64,000 nucleotides of DNA from Secundilactobacillus similis DSM 23365 = JCM 2765 (GTDB lineage Bacteria > Bacillota > Bacilli > Lactobacillales > Lactobacillaceae). Positions 35,112 through 46,442 of the stretch are shown one piece after another. Below the pieces are notes generated by a model that made no database searches, was not told the origin of the DNA, and saw nothing but the letters and a program-made list of their open reading frames with translations. The stretch spans positions 1 to 64,000 of the forward strand of contig NZ_BBAD01000003.1 in NCBI RefSeq assembly GCF_001311075.1. Direction: 5' to 3'. How positions within the stretch are numbered: the stretch's first letter is position 1; each line of letters starts with the position of its first letter. The position numbers and the translations under genes were made by a program.

Positions 35112-35767
35112 GCGGCATGAGACTAAAAACAACTTCAGATACAACACCTCAACTACCTTGGCTGGTCGTCGATTGGCTGGCAATGATTCTCCTGAGTCTA
35201 AGCGTTAAATTCTGGTTACCGCTCCAGCAATTTGACCAACAAACCAGCCACTGGGTTCATCAATGGGCAACGGCAAGCCGAACGTTTATTTTTAATGGGG
35301 TGACACTTAGCGGAAGTCCGATTTTAACGTTGGTACTCGGGATGCTGATTGCCTTACTGTTTATCAGCCGGGAGGATTTGACCCACGCCGCACTGGTGCT
35401 CAGTAGCGTCCTCGGTGTTCAAGTCATCGCTTGGTGTCTAAAACACGTGATTCAACGTCCGCGACCATTAGCCAGTTTAACGCTGACCCAGGGCTTTAGT
35501 TTTCCTAGCGGTCACGTGGTCGGCGCGACGATGTTGGTGTTGATCATTTGTCACTACTGGCATCCGCAAACGGTGCGGAATCGCGTCTTAGAACTCGTGA
35601 TTGCCATCGGCTGGTTGGCACTCGTTGCACTTTCTCGAGTTTACTTGCAGGCCCATTATCCTACGGATGTTGTGGGGGCGATGTTGCTGGCATGGAGTTG
35701 CTGGCAGACGGTGCGGTATGGGTTTGAGCGGTATCGATCACGGCAGGTTGTGCAAAATATCAATTAA
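35108..35767 (+). CDS. PAP2-family membrane phosphatase
   Basis: 219 aa from GTG 35108 overlapping the GT2 stop (ATG 35117 is an alternative). Five or six helices and the three PAP2 motifs: KHVIQRPRP, FSFPSGHVVGA, SRVYLQAHYPTD with the catalytic histidines. Probably dephosphorylates undecaprenyl pyrophosphate or a similar lipid, recycling the carrier used by its operon partner. A second member of the family is at 25608; the duplication across the envelope region supports a shared pathway. Confidence 0.9.
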   Translation: MSGMRLKTTSDTTPQLPWLVVDWLAMILLSLSVKFWLPLQQFDQQTSHWVHQWATASRTFIFNGVTLSGSPILTLVLGMLIALLFISREDLTHAALVLSSVLGVQVIAWCLKHVIQRPRPLASLTLTQGFSFPSGHVVGATMLVLIICHYWHPQTVRNRVLELVIAIGWLALVALSRVYLQAHYPTDVVGAMLLAWSCWQTVRYGFERYRSRQVVQNIN

Positions 35768-35780
35768 ATAAATCATCATT

Positions 35781-35842
35781 AACAAATAACAGTCGTTAAT
35801 AACGGAAATTAATTTTTCGTTTATGAACGGCTGTTATTTGTT
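35781..35842 (+). terminator. Terminator of GT2/PAP2 operon
   Basis: AACAAATAACAG/CTGTTATTTGTT outer stem with an imperfect inner extension. Confidence 0.65.
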
Positions 35843-35973
35843 GTTACCGGTAATTTGTGAAATCGTTTTAACGTTCGCTATTGCAGGGGTTCGATTGTTT
35901 GATCATCTGAATTTTTTTTGCCAATAACCGTAGCCAAAAAGACCCGTACCTGTTATTATGAGGTCAGATAAAG

Positions 35974-36015
35974 CTATAAGTTAACGGAGCCTAGGAGCCT
36001 CTTGATAACTTATAG
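35974..36015 (+). promoter_or_regulatory. Leader hairpin of the giant adhesin gene
   Basis: CTATAAGTTA (35974-35983) pairs with TAACTTATAG (36006-36015), about 160 bp before the start, downstream of a possible -10 TATTAT (35954-35959). More short repeats (CTAAGGT/ACCTTCAGTTAG) follow, implying a long structured 5' UTR. Positions 35843-36172 hold no gene. Confidence 0.4.
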
Positions 36016-36172
36016 TTTCAACTAGGATTGCATCAACTAAGGTTGGGGACCTTCAGTTAGATTAGCAGTCGATTCCTGACTGAGTAACAGTTGATAAATC
36101 GCTAGTTGGGCCCGTCGACCAACGATGGGAATTGAATAGGAACGGATCAAACGTTAGGGGGAACGTATTTTT

Positions 36173-39100
36173 ATGATGGGGAAAAATAATCACCAACAGC
36201 TTGTGCGTGATAACACGGTCGTGCACTATAAAGCATATAAAGTAGGTAAGCATTGGGTTTTTGCCGGCATTACAGCACTCACAGTCGGTGCTGGATTACT
36301 ATTTGGAGGAAGTCAACAGGCGCAAGCAGCTACGACCGAGACATCAGACCCAACAACGAGTGTGGCCGATGCAGGTACAAGTAGCGATATACAGGGCAAA
36401 ACGGTCACTTTGAATGCAACTTCAACTGCGGATACTAATGCAGCAGCTCAACCACCAGTCACAAGCGATGAAACTGACGCGAATGCTAGTCGTATAACTA
36501 CGGCAAACTCGATTTCAGATGGAACGCTAACACTGTTGATAATGGAAACAGTGGTAATCAGCCAGAAGCGACGGCTACATCAGCTACTTCACAGCAGCCA
36601 AATTCTGATACTGCTGATACCACTGTGCTAAACTCGGCAGTGGATTCGACCAAAACTTCAATTGATGCCAATGATGCCGCATCCGTAAATGTCGAAACGC
36701 AACCCGATAACCAGCAAGTCTATAAAACACCAACGGTTAAATCGGGCGTAACAGAATCCGCCAGCATTGCGCCGACAACCGATACTGGGAGTAATGTGGT
36801 AACAACGAGTGGCACCGAGTTTACATTGAAATTCACTGCGGCTGCTGGCGATAAGGTTGAGGTATATGTGGACGGTGCTGACACTGACAGTCCCTTGTTT
36901 GATGGTGCCTACAGATCATACATGTCTGTTTCAAACGTTGCCAAAGCAACCATGGGTGTTACTACGAGTGTCCACTCAGGTATTGGCACTGTGCCATCCA
37001 TTACCAATGACATCACTCAGGATGGTACCTATGCACAGCCATTTAATCTGAAACTTAATAATACTTATACTCAGTATTCACCAACTGCGACTACTAAAAG
37101 TACCGTAACAGTTGATAAGAAAATCGTGGTCAATATCAACGGCGTAAAGGCGGCAGACTATACTTACTCGGTAAATTACAACGTTGCACCGTTGCGATTA
37201 CTCGAAAGCGGTAACTACAACCCGCTAACAGTATACAGTGATTCACCTGTTACATTTGTACTACCTCCATTCGGACTAAGTGACGTTAATCAATCTATCG
37301 TAGCTACTTCAGCTGGTTTAAATAAACTCGATGCTAAAACCGCTGAATTCCGGGTTGCAATGCCCGATGGCTTTAAATTAGATGAAACAGCAACTGCGGC
37401 ATTAAATGCAAGTAAGAGCCTTAACGTTGTCCAAGCACCATCTTCGAGTGATATTTTAGTTGAATACGATTTAACCAATACCTCAAATCCAGTAACAAAC
37501 GATTCATTCATTTCCGTCAGTGGGAGTTTTACTAAATATGTAGCTGATACTTCAGTAACTGCTTCTGCAGGTAACGTCTTCACCGTTGTTACAAACAGTG
37601 GTGAAACATACAGTTCAACCTCTACTAACCTCAACGTTTTCAATTACAAAAGTGGCAATGATTCAAGTAGCACACCTGTTGGAAAATACGATTATGCTGC
37701 ACCTGATTCGACTCCCAACACCGAATACATCTCTGTCCAGCGAGCTGGTTCGGACAAAGATACTTTAAATCTCGCACTCGGGATTAGTAATTATCATGGT
37801 CCGGCGATGCAAAACGCAACTAGTTCACTTTCAATTCCGAAGGGATTTACAACTCAAAGTGTTTCGGTAAACGTTCCAGCTTCTTTATTGACAGTAACCG
37901 GACAACAAAACATTCCGTATGAGCTTACCTATTCAGATGGTACTAAGTTGAACGGGATGCTAATAAGTGGTACCAACGCAATTACAATTACTGCTGGTAA
38001 AACGGTACAGAGTCTGAACTATCAGTTTGATGTGCCAGCGACTACTTCAACAGTCATGCAATCTGGTAGATATGATTCCGATAGTGGCTCTGCAACAGCA
38101 CGATATTTTGATCGCAATTACGATACTTATACATTACCAGTCACATCCTTAACCGTCACCGTTGATTCAAGCGTTCAAAAGGGCGATTATCAATTTCCAG
38201 TCATCATTGCTGGAACAGACACCTCTGGTCAGCCGATTGATGCTACAGGTACTCAAACGGTAAATGTGATTGATTCAACTTACGTTACAACTAGCAGCAT
38301 TTCTGCCAAAGATCAGTCATCGACTTCTGCTGGCGAAAATTTAACCGCTAAAACCGTAAGTTATGCCGGCGCTACCCCTCAAGTTTCTGCTAATCGAAAA
38401 CTCAGTGATGGCACCACAAGTACCTCAATACAACCAGTTGACTTATATCTGAACCAACCAATCATTTATTTAGTGGCACCAGCTCAAACGCATTTAATAA
38501 CAAATGAAGCTACTCTTATTAATGGTTTACCTGGCGTAAAACTTACAAAGTATACAACTACAACTGGATTAAACGGCTATAAAATCGATCTCACTCAAGC
38601 CGCTCGCCAATCTAGCGAACCATATTATCGAGGGAGCGGCACTGGCAATCCCTATAGAGATTCACAAACGATGGGTGTCACGGGTGTCTTTAATTTGGGA
38701 AACTCGGATAGTATTTTACAACGGATTTTGTATGACTTTGATATTCAAGCCGATCCGGATGCGGTGGCTGGCACCGGTACCCTTAAAATGTATTATACGG
38801 TCAAGGATCAAGTTCAAGATATTTCAAATGGCGTTGATACTGATGGTGTAATGACTGGTGATCCAACTGCCGTTTTCGTTCCTATCCAAAGGGCCACCTA
38901 CACCATCAAAAACATGAGTGGCGTCTACGGTGTTACCATGGTTCAGGGCTCCAATGACACGGGCTATTCCCGAGCTGGAACGACTTCCATCTACCAACCA
39001 CTAGCTGACAACCAATTTGCAGTCAACGTTCAAAACTTAACCGCCAACGGACTGACTAATGTATCCGAACTAATCAATCTGCCAACAATTGGTGATGCGC

Positions 39101-42100
39101 TAAAGTCTCAATATAACGTTCAACTCACAAAGGGTGCTGCCAGCGTGCCAACCGGTGTCACCGTTAGCTACAGTACTCTGGCCCAGGACCAACAATCTGG
39201 TACCTTGACGAACCCAGATTCAACCGGCTACGTCAGCGCTGAGGATGTCACGGACTGGTCAGCAATTAAATCTATTCTGATTCAAACTGATAGTTTGGCA
39301 GCTAATACTAACTTAGGTCGGGTTGTGTTCAACGTTCAAGATGCCAAGCAATTAACTGATATTGGTAAAACCGCTTATTTCGATAGTGGCACGTACGCTG
39401 ATGGTTTGACCCCAATCGCGTTGAAACAAGCTTCCGCTGCTAGCATGACCATCAGTGGTAAAGCAACGGTCAAGTATGCTTATCAATTACCTGATGGCAC
39501 CACGATACCTGCTTCGACCCTGACACAAACTTTGAACATTAACCAAGATACGCTGAAAGTCCCAACTATCAAAAATACCGATCTGCCAACCGGTTACCGG
39601 CTAATCAACCCCACGACTGGCCTAGCCATCACCTCAACAAACAGCACCGCAGCCTATAAAATCGGCAACATCGTCAACAGTGATGCTGATTACAGTACCT
39701 CGGCGGCCAAAACGGAACCGCAGTGATCGGCCAAGTTGCCACCTATGATTTCGATGGCGATACCATTTTGATTCCAGTCGTCGACACCGCAACGCAAACG
39801 GTAACGGTCAACTATATCGATGACATAACCCAAACGACACTCGCAAGCAAAGTCCTGACTGGCGCAAGTTTGACACCGGTACTTGATGGAACGACTGCTT
39901 ATGTCACCACGCCAACAATCAACAATTACGTCAAAGCCGGTTACAAATTAGTCAGTGACGCAACTAACGGGACTAGCTTGACCTTTGACGATGATTTGAC
40001 GCAAAGTCCCGTGTATGATGTTCATTTGACGCATACCACGACCATCGTGACGCCAACAACCCCAGGAACTCCCGGGAATCTGATTCCTAACACCACAACC
40101 CAATGGCCAGCGGGCGTAACGGCAACTGACCTGAAAAAGGACGTTACCCGGACCATCAATTACGTCTACGGTGATGATCAAAGTCAAGTAAGTGCGCCGG
40201 TCGTTCAAACAGCGACCTTCACGCGAGATGCCATTGTTGATAATGCAACAGGAACGGTTTTAGGCTACTTGCCGGATAGCAGCTTGGCTGCTTACAAAGC
40301 AGATCCAACGAGTGTTGCTTTATCGAAAACGGATGGCTGGTCTGCTACTCAAACATTCGCAAAAGTCGATTCACCAACTGCAGATGTTAAAACCGGATAC
40401 ATTCCAAATCAAACTACGGTAACAGCATTAAACGTTGCGGCAACCGATACTAATTCTGAAGTCAAAGTCATCTACGCCCAGATTCCAAAATCGGTTGCAA
40501 TTGCTTATTACGATGAAAGTGACGCTAATCGAGTTTTGGAAAAGGCCAACTTAGATGGTTACGTTGGCAAGGTTGAAAACTACGATACAACGTACCAGGC
40601 TACTTTAGCCAAATATGAAGCGATGGGGTATGTTTTCGATAAAATGACGGGAAACGCACTTTCCGATTCAGACCGCATGATCACCTATACCGGAACTGAT
40701 ACACCACAATCAACCGCTGTTTACCTGAAACACGCAGCTATCGCAGTAACACCAGATCAACCAGCAGCTCCTGGTAGCGATATGCCAAATACAACGACGA
40801 AATGGCCAACCGAAATCGGTGACCTCAGCCGGACCATCACCCAAGTCATCAACTACGTCTATGATGATGGTACTCAAGTTGCACCATCCGTGACTCGGTC
40901 AGTCACGTATCAACGCGCTGCAATCGTTGATGCTGTCAGCGGTGACTTTATCGGTTACTTACCAGTTGCAGTTGCTGATAACTATATCAGTTACGAAAAT
41001 AACGACTCAGAAACGCAAACGACAGCTGTTAAACCAACTGATACGCCAAGTATTGATGACGGTTGGAAAATCAGCAGTGGCGATGCCAACTTTGCAGCGC
41101 TCACGAGTCCGGTAGCCACCAAAGCAAGTTACACTGCTGATTTAGCAGCAACCACCGCTTACACAGCATTACCATCAACGGGTTCTGCTAAGTTAACGGT
41201 AACTTACACGCCTGATCAACAGCTTGTGACAGTCAGTTACATCGATGACGATGCCAATGCGCCGAAGTTCACGTGGATACGATCAATGGCGTAACGGCCG
41301 GTACTAATAATTACAGTCAGGCTCGAACCGCTGTTGAAAGTGATTTAACTAAGTTAGGTTACACGATTGTCGGTACGACCTTGCCAGCCGGAAACGTCAT
41401 CACCTTTGATGACGATGCCACAACACCGCAAACCTACCTCGTGCATTTGAAACACCAAACGGTTACTGTAACGCCGGATCAACAAGACGCCAGGCACAAC
41501 GATGCCATCAACTGATCTCAAATGGCCAAAGGGCGCACAAGCACTTGATCTCAATCGAACAGTCACTCAAACCACTAACTACGTCTATGCATCTGGTGGT
41601 AAAGCGGCAGATGGCATGACCCAAACGGTAACTTTCCAACGAGCAGCCATCGTTGATCGAATCACCGGCCAATTATTAGGTTACTTGGCGCCTGATCAGC
41701 TTGTGGCTTACCAAACGGATCCAACCAGTGTGACCTTAACAAGTGACGCCGGTTGGCAGGCAACGACTGCCACAACGTTCAACTCACAATCGAGTCCAAA
41801 GATTACTGGTTACACACCTGATTTGGCCAATACAGCTGACTATTCGGTAACGCCAACCACCGGCGATCTTAAGTTGACCGTTACCTACAACCCTGATCAA
41901 CAAACCGCAACCGTCACCTACGTCGATGACGATGCCAATGGCGCACAAGTTCATCAAGATACGATCAATAGCGTCTCAAACGGCACGCATGACTATAGTC
42001 AAATTCGAACTGCCATCCAAGGCGGTTTAACCAGACTAGGGTACACCATTGTTGGCACTGATTTGCCAACTGATAACATCATTGTATTTGATACCGATGA

Positions 42101-43193
42101 CGCCACACCGCAACAATTCACCATCCATCTCAAGCACCAAACCCAAACCATCACACCGGCTCAACCAGGTCGCCCAGGCGAGCCAATCATTACCAACAAT
42201 CCTGATGGACCAAAGTGGCCAGCTGGGTCCGACAAGACCGGGTTAGAGCAAGTAGTAACTGAAACCGTTAACTACGTCTACGATAAAGATGGCCAACCAG
42301 CCGCGCCAACCGTCACTGATACGGTAACGTTCACCAGAACTGGAACGGTCGACTTGACTAACGGCCAGATAACCTACACCGATTGGGTCGCTAAAGACGG
42401 TAAAACGAGCTTTACCGCCAAGCCATCACCAGTTATCACTAGTTATCTAGCTAGTGAAGCAACCGTGCCAGCAGTTACTGGATTAACGCCAACCTCAAGT
42501 GACGTCACCAAAACGGTAACCTACAAAGCGCTGGGCGGCTACACCACGAACCTGCCGAACGTCCCAACCATCACGTATCCAAATGATCCAACTGATGCGG
42601 GTAAAACGATCACGACGGTCATTCCTAACGTCCCAGATTATCAACCAGTTGGACCAGACGGACAGCCATTGCAACCTGTTGATTCGGGTGATTTGACGAA
42701 AGGGTATTTGCCACCGATCGTAACGGATCCATATGTCGATACACCGATTACTTATCAACCAACGGTAACACCGGGAGGCACTGATGGCGAATCAACCAAC
42801 ACGCCAGTGATTACAACAACTGAGACACCCGCAACGGCGGTAACACCTGAAACACCCGCGTCAGCGCAAACGACTAATGTACCAACTCAACCAGCAACAC
42901 CGATCAATGCTAGCGCTACGCCAGTTCAATCAACAGCCAAGACGCCAACCAACGCAACGCCATTGCAATCGGCAACAGAGCAGGCCACTGCAACGAGGAA
43001 AATTGCGACCGAAACCGGTCTTCAAGCAACAAAGGCACTGACTCAAGCTAACCAGAAGGGGGCCAATGCTAAATCGATTACTACCAAGCTACCACAAACG
43101 AATGAACGACCGGCTACTGGTCTTTCGCTCCTTGGACTAAGCTTGCTTGGCCTGCTGGGTTTAGGCAAAACTCGTCGGCGAAAGGACGATTAA
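36173..43193 (+). pseudogene. Giant mucin-binding-type LPxTG surface protein, broken into five frames
   Basis: Five consecutive frames (from 36173, 36625, 39723, 41273, 41502) make one product of about 2340 aa once the breaks near 36535, 39712, 41255 and 41480 are healed; three need one base (A, A and G runs), the fourth needs two. It opens with an exact KxYKxGKxW motif (KAYKVGKHW) and a signal peptide ending QAQAA. Then come a Ser/Thr-rich stretch, a roughly 1000-aa beta-rich region, and at least five MucBP/Mub-B2-like modules (VTVNYIDD, VTVSYIDDD, VTYVDDD, VINYVYDD, TVNYVYDK). A Pro/Thr-rich spacer and the sortase signal LPQTNE with hydrophobic segment and RRRKDD tail end it. Expected role: sortase-anchored adhesion to mucus glycoproteins. 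Ribosome site AGGGGGAAC. Confidence 0.82.
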
Positions 43194-43257
43194 ATTGTGC
43201 CATGCACGCAGACTTAGCGTGCGATACCACAACGCTTGAATCATAATTTTTATAACG

Positions 43258-43312
43258 ACTAACAAGCACCCCCTAAATTCCCGATACCGGAACTTAGGGG
43301 GTGCTTGTTAGT
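43258..43312. terminator. Bidirectional terminator
   Basis: ACTAACAAGCACCCCCTAA pairs with TTAGGGGGTGCTTGTTAGT between convergent adhesin and GH78 genes. Confidence 0.8.
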
Positions 43313-44868
43313 TAAAGATATCGCCGCAACAAATACGCCGGATAAGCACTCCAACCAAAACAGTACCCGTTCAGCAAAATCGAGCCATACGGTGAGTAGT
43401 TCGGATCATGCGCATCATAGACCTCCCAGAACGTATCGGCACCCCGATCAACCATGCCTTGCCAAAATAACCGAATAACGGCTAACGCATCATCTTGGTG
43501 GTGGTGTTTAAACAGCGCCTCCGCCAACAGTCCCTGCGTATTCGGCGTGGTCACGGTTCGTTCGAGGTCAAATTTAAGTAGCCGGTCAATAATCGCTTCA
43601 GTAGTCGCCGGGGGTAAAATATCTGCCAACAATACGTAGATTTGACTCAGCGGACTAATTTCACGCTTGGGGCCACTGATCACTGCATTTAGCTGTGCAT
43701 CAAAATAGTGATCCAGCGTAGTCTGCGTCAGGTCAGTTAACCAGTCTTCATAGTCAGCCAACTGTGGATCCGTCATCCGGCGTGCAAGCGCAACAAACCG
43801 TTGCACCGTCATTACCGCCTGTAACTGAACCGCCGCTTCTTTATCAACCTGACTGGACCAATCAATGAAAACGTCTTGACGGGGACCGACTAAGTTAGCT
43901 GTCAGTTCCGTCTTCAAAAACGCCATCACACGTTGTGCCACCGGATAAAGTTCCCGTAACGTTACTAAATCATCCGTTGTGTCAACGTAATCGGCTAACG
44001 CAATCGGAAATAGTAACTCATAGTCAAACCAAAATAAGTCATCTGCTACTGGTTGGCCGGTTAGCGTTAAGATATCCGCTGGAATGCGACCAGCGTCATC
44101 CATGAAACTGCCAAACAGGTAAAGGCAACGTTTGGCAACTATTGTATTTTGAAAGGTCGCATAATTCACCAGTGCCTGCGTTCGAAAATCGCTTAACCAT
44201 AGTCGACGATCCCGTTTGGTACCGTCTTCGAAGACGACCTGCATGGTATTTTTTAGTGTCTGGATACATTTCTTATCAATCGTTTGTAGCCACTCGGGTA
44301 ATTGCGTCAGCGGGGCGACAGTTTGATTAATTGCAGCACCTTCAGCGTTGAACACCGGTTGACTAAACTGCGGTTGCCACTTACGAGATTGACCAACAGC
44401 TGCCAGCGCAATATACCGGCAGCTGTACCGCCGCTCAAACGTTAGCCGTTGTGGTAAGACGTCAACGTGCCGTTGTTCATCTTGAATCCAAGATAGCGGT
44501 AGCCAACTGTCGACAGTTGCTGCATCTTCATCGAGTTCTGCCAGCGTTTCCGCAAACCGAACGTGAAGCAATAGCGGGGCGTCCATTGGTGCGCCTGTCG
44601 CTTGAAGATCAACTGCAAAGTGGCCGACGACTAATTCGCCTAAATCATAGACTAGCTGAGTCTCGTTAGGTAAGGTGACTGATTGTGAAACAGGTTGAAA
44701 ATCACAGGTTGCGGCCGTTTTGATGGCTTGTCGAATCGGAACACATTCGCGATGTTGCAACGGTTGTGTCAAGTCAACGCGTGACAACAACTCGTGGTTA
44801 ACCGCAAACGACTGATCACTAATTTCCTGAAACTTCTCCTCACTATTCAAGTTAAACGAGACGGTCAT
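43312..44868 (-). CDS. GH78-like alpha-L-rhamnosidase family protein
   Basis: 518 aa, cytoplasmic (no signal). An N-terminal beta-sandwich (about 1-165) is followed by an (alpha/alpha)6 barrel. Family marks are GTKRDRRLWLSDFR (about 218-231, with the acidic/Arg cluster typical of GH78), the C-terminal GADTFWEVYD motif and NGYCFGWSAYPAYLLRRY. GH78 enzymes release terminal alpha-L-rhamnose from glycosides, often plant flavonoids. This copy is shorter than classical GH78 proteins and could have another specificity. Its ATG overlaps the pnuC stop (ATGA), so the two are co-translated, an odd pairing with a vitamin transporter. Confidence 0.78.
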   Translation of the reverse strand: MTVSFNLNSEEKFQEISDQSFAVNHELLSRVDLTQPLQHRECVPIRQAIKTAATCDFQPVSQSVTLPNETQLVYDLGELVVGHFAVDLQATGAPMDAPLLLHVRFAETLAELDEDAATVDSWLPLSWIQDEQRHVDVLPQRLTFERRYSCRYIALAAVGQSRKWQPQFSQPVFNAEGAAINQTVAPLTQLPEWLQTIDKKCIQTLKNTMQVVFEDGTKRDRRLWLSDFRTQALVNYATFQNTIVAKRCLYLFGSFMDDAGRIPADILTLTGQPVADDLFWFDYELLFPIALADYVDTTDDLVTLRELYPVAQRVMAFLKTELTANLVGPRQDVFIDWSSQVDKEAAVQLQAVMTVQRFVALARRMTDPQLADYEDWLTDLTQTTLDHYFDAQLNAVISGPKREISPLSQIYVLLADILPPATTEAIIDRLLKFDLERTVTTPNTQGLLAEALFKHHHQDDALAVIRLFWQGMVDRGADTFWEVYDAHDPNYSPYGSILLNGYCFGWSAYPAYLLRRYL

Positions 44869-45608
44869 TCAGACACCTCCGCCTCATCGGTTACTTTTTG
44901 CTCCCGCAATTGGAGCGTCCAAAGCACGAGTTCAGCGACGTGCGAAATGTTCCATAACACCCACTGACTAGCGCCGAAGCGGAAGGCCATTAAGATCATC
45001 GCGCCAACTTGTAAGACGGTGCTCATTGAATCCATGTACGGATGTGGGTCAATGGTTGCGGTGATGAATGGTACCCTAGATAAAAAGGCGGCCAAAAGTA
45101 GCCAACTCACCACTAAAACCACCGCCATCAACAGCCAGCCCTTCACCGACATCGTCCGTGCCACAACCTTTTCCTGAGTTGCTTTGGTTTTGGCTTGTTG
45201 CTGATCCGCCTTAGTCCACTGATAAATACCAACCAGGTCCATCACGATAAAAAATAAGTTCAAATACACTTCGCCATACAGGTGACTATCAAAGGACACG
45301 TAAATATAGGCACAACTATTCAAGATTCCCCAAAAATAATTGGTGATCCGGCCATTCGCAACCAGCACAACACTAAAAACTCCGGTCACACTAGCCAATA
45401 AACTAATGTTGCCAATCGTCGTGTTATTGGCATGAACCAAAAAATGGCCATTGCTGAACACGATGAAAAACGACACGAGTTGGATGGCTAACAGTGCCAG
45501 TAAATACACCCGTTTTTGACCACTAACTTTGAATAAATCACTAAACAGATACTTAGGCGAAAAGGTTCGGGTCAAACCCGCCCGCCAGATATTGGGCTTA
45601 ACTTCCAT
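44865..45608 (-). CDS. pnuC: Nicotinamide riboside transporter PnuC
   Basis: 247 aa with seven predicted helices. PnuC features include VASVTGVFSVVLVANG-like segments, the Trp-rich WGILNSCAYIYVSFDSHLYGEVYLNLFF stretch in two parts, QWTKADQQ, and the C-terminal helix ending NISHVAELVLW. PnuC facilitates uptake of nicotinamide riboside, which a kinase then traps for NAD synthesis; lactobacilli usually depend on such salvage. Ribosome site AAAGGA. A perfect dyad GTGTC-AA-GACAC lies 37 bp upstream, suggesting repression by a NiaR-type regulator. First gene of an operon with the GH78-like gene. Confidence 0.88.
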   Translation of the reverse strand: MEVKPNIWRAGLTRTFSPKYLFSDLFKVSGQKRVYLLALLAIQLVSFFIVFSNGHFLVHANNTTIGNISLLASVTGVFSVVLVANGRITNYFWGILNSCAYIYVSFDSHLYGEVYLNLFFIVMDLVGIYQWTKADQQQAKTKATQEKVVARTMSVKGWLLMAVVLVVSWLLLAAFLSRVPFITATIDPHPYMDSMSTVLQVGAMILMAFRFGASQWVLWNISHVAELVLWTLQLREQKVTDEAEVSE

Positions 45609-45644
45609 GAGTGAAATCCTTTCAAACCATCTTAGATTTTATAG

Positions 45645-45656
45645 GTGTCAAGACAC
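45645..45656. promoter_or_regulatory. Operator candidate (NiaR-like) for pnuC
   Basis: GTGTCAAGACAC is a 5-2-5 dyad directly preceded by TATAG, overlapping the likely pnuC promoter. It resembles the NAD-responsive NiaR sites of Firmicutes as I recall them; assignment is tentative. Confidence 0.45.
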
Positions 45657-45902
45657 GATGGCTATTACCCAATAGTTAACGTCAAAGTAGGGTGGCTTGT
45701 CAATCATTTTTTTAAATGGGTTTAATTCAAATCAGGATAATAGTTGGTGGCTAGTCAGCTTACGTGAGTTACCCCAATCACATCGGTTTTAATCTAAAAC
45801 AGCCTTAACTGACAATTAAAACAGCATCTTATCTCTCAATTACTCGCAACTATGTTACACTATTTAATTGGAATCAACTGAACAAGAAAGGCGGTGGCCC
45901 CT

Positions 45903-46147
45903 ATGCCACAAAAACCATTATCCGAGTATGAAGTCGACATCCCAGCCGTTGCAGAACTTCTCGCCAACGACTCAACCATGGCCGACTTTTTTAACGCATT
46001 GACCCCCGGTTATCAACGTGAGTGGCGCGCTTTATCTTCGGCGCCAAAGCGGAAGCAACCAAGCAACGCCACATCGAACAAATGAAAACGGTCTTCCAAG
46101 CCGGCTACAAATCTAAGCGAGCTTACGATTCACGACCAAAGGATTAA
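45903..46147 (+). pseudogene. YdeI/OmdA-type small protein, frameshifted
   Basis: ATG 45903 (MPQKPLSEYEVDIPA) after AAAGGCGG. The N-terminal frame reaches LTPGYQREW; the other then gives ARFIFGAKAEATKQRHIEQMKTVF and ends at 46147, for 81 aa in all. Adding one G at about 46025 (GTGGCG to GTGGGCG) joins them. The conserved GYxREWxxFIxxAKxxxTRxRRI pattern is the C-terminal domain of the YdeI/OmpD-associated family, whose role is poorly known (linked to stress and peptide resistance in some bacteria). Monocistronic with a terminator. Likely intact in the organism. Confidence 0.7.
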
Positions 46148-46161
46148 TTAATGTGCCCTGA

Positions 46162-46211
46162 CAAAAACCTCGGCTAACTTGAACCCTAAGTTGTCGAGGT
46201 TTTGCTTTTTT
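46162..46211 (+). terminator. Terminator
   Basis: CAAAAACCTCG/CGAGGTTTTG outer stem, inner AACTT/AAGTT, and T6 tail. Confidence 0.8.
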
Positions 46212-46332
46212 GAGCTACTAAATATTCGTTTTTAACGTTAAAACCTAGTAAAAGACGCACATTAATATCATTTGTACTATTTATTAAAGGATTTTTCAGT
46301 AAACATTTAGCCACATATCATGTAAAATCGGT

Positions 46333-46379
46333 TATAATACGAATATTAATCAGAATCGTTCTGAAAAACGTTCCGATTT
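46333..46379 (+). promoter_or_regulatory. folD promoter region with 12-bp tandem repeat
   Basis: TATAAT at 46333-46338, followed near the likely start of transcription by CGTTCTGAAAAA and CGTTCCGATTTA in direct repeat (46357 and 46369). A repressor site is possible. Confidence 0.45.
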
Positions 46380-46442
46380 AGAGAGAAAGCACCGGCACCA
46401 GCATGATGAGCGCGCACCAAAAACGAAAGGGTGGTATGGAGA

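Noticed and set aside
46354-46379. PurR boxes before folD
   Set aside because: Two mismatches in the better box and a 12-bp direct spacing instead of the usual paired arrangement.
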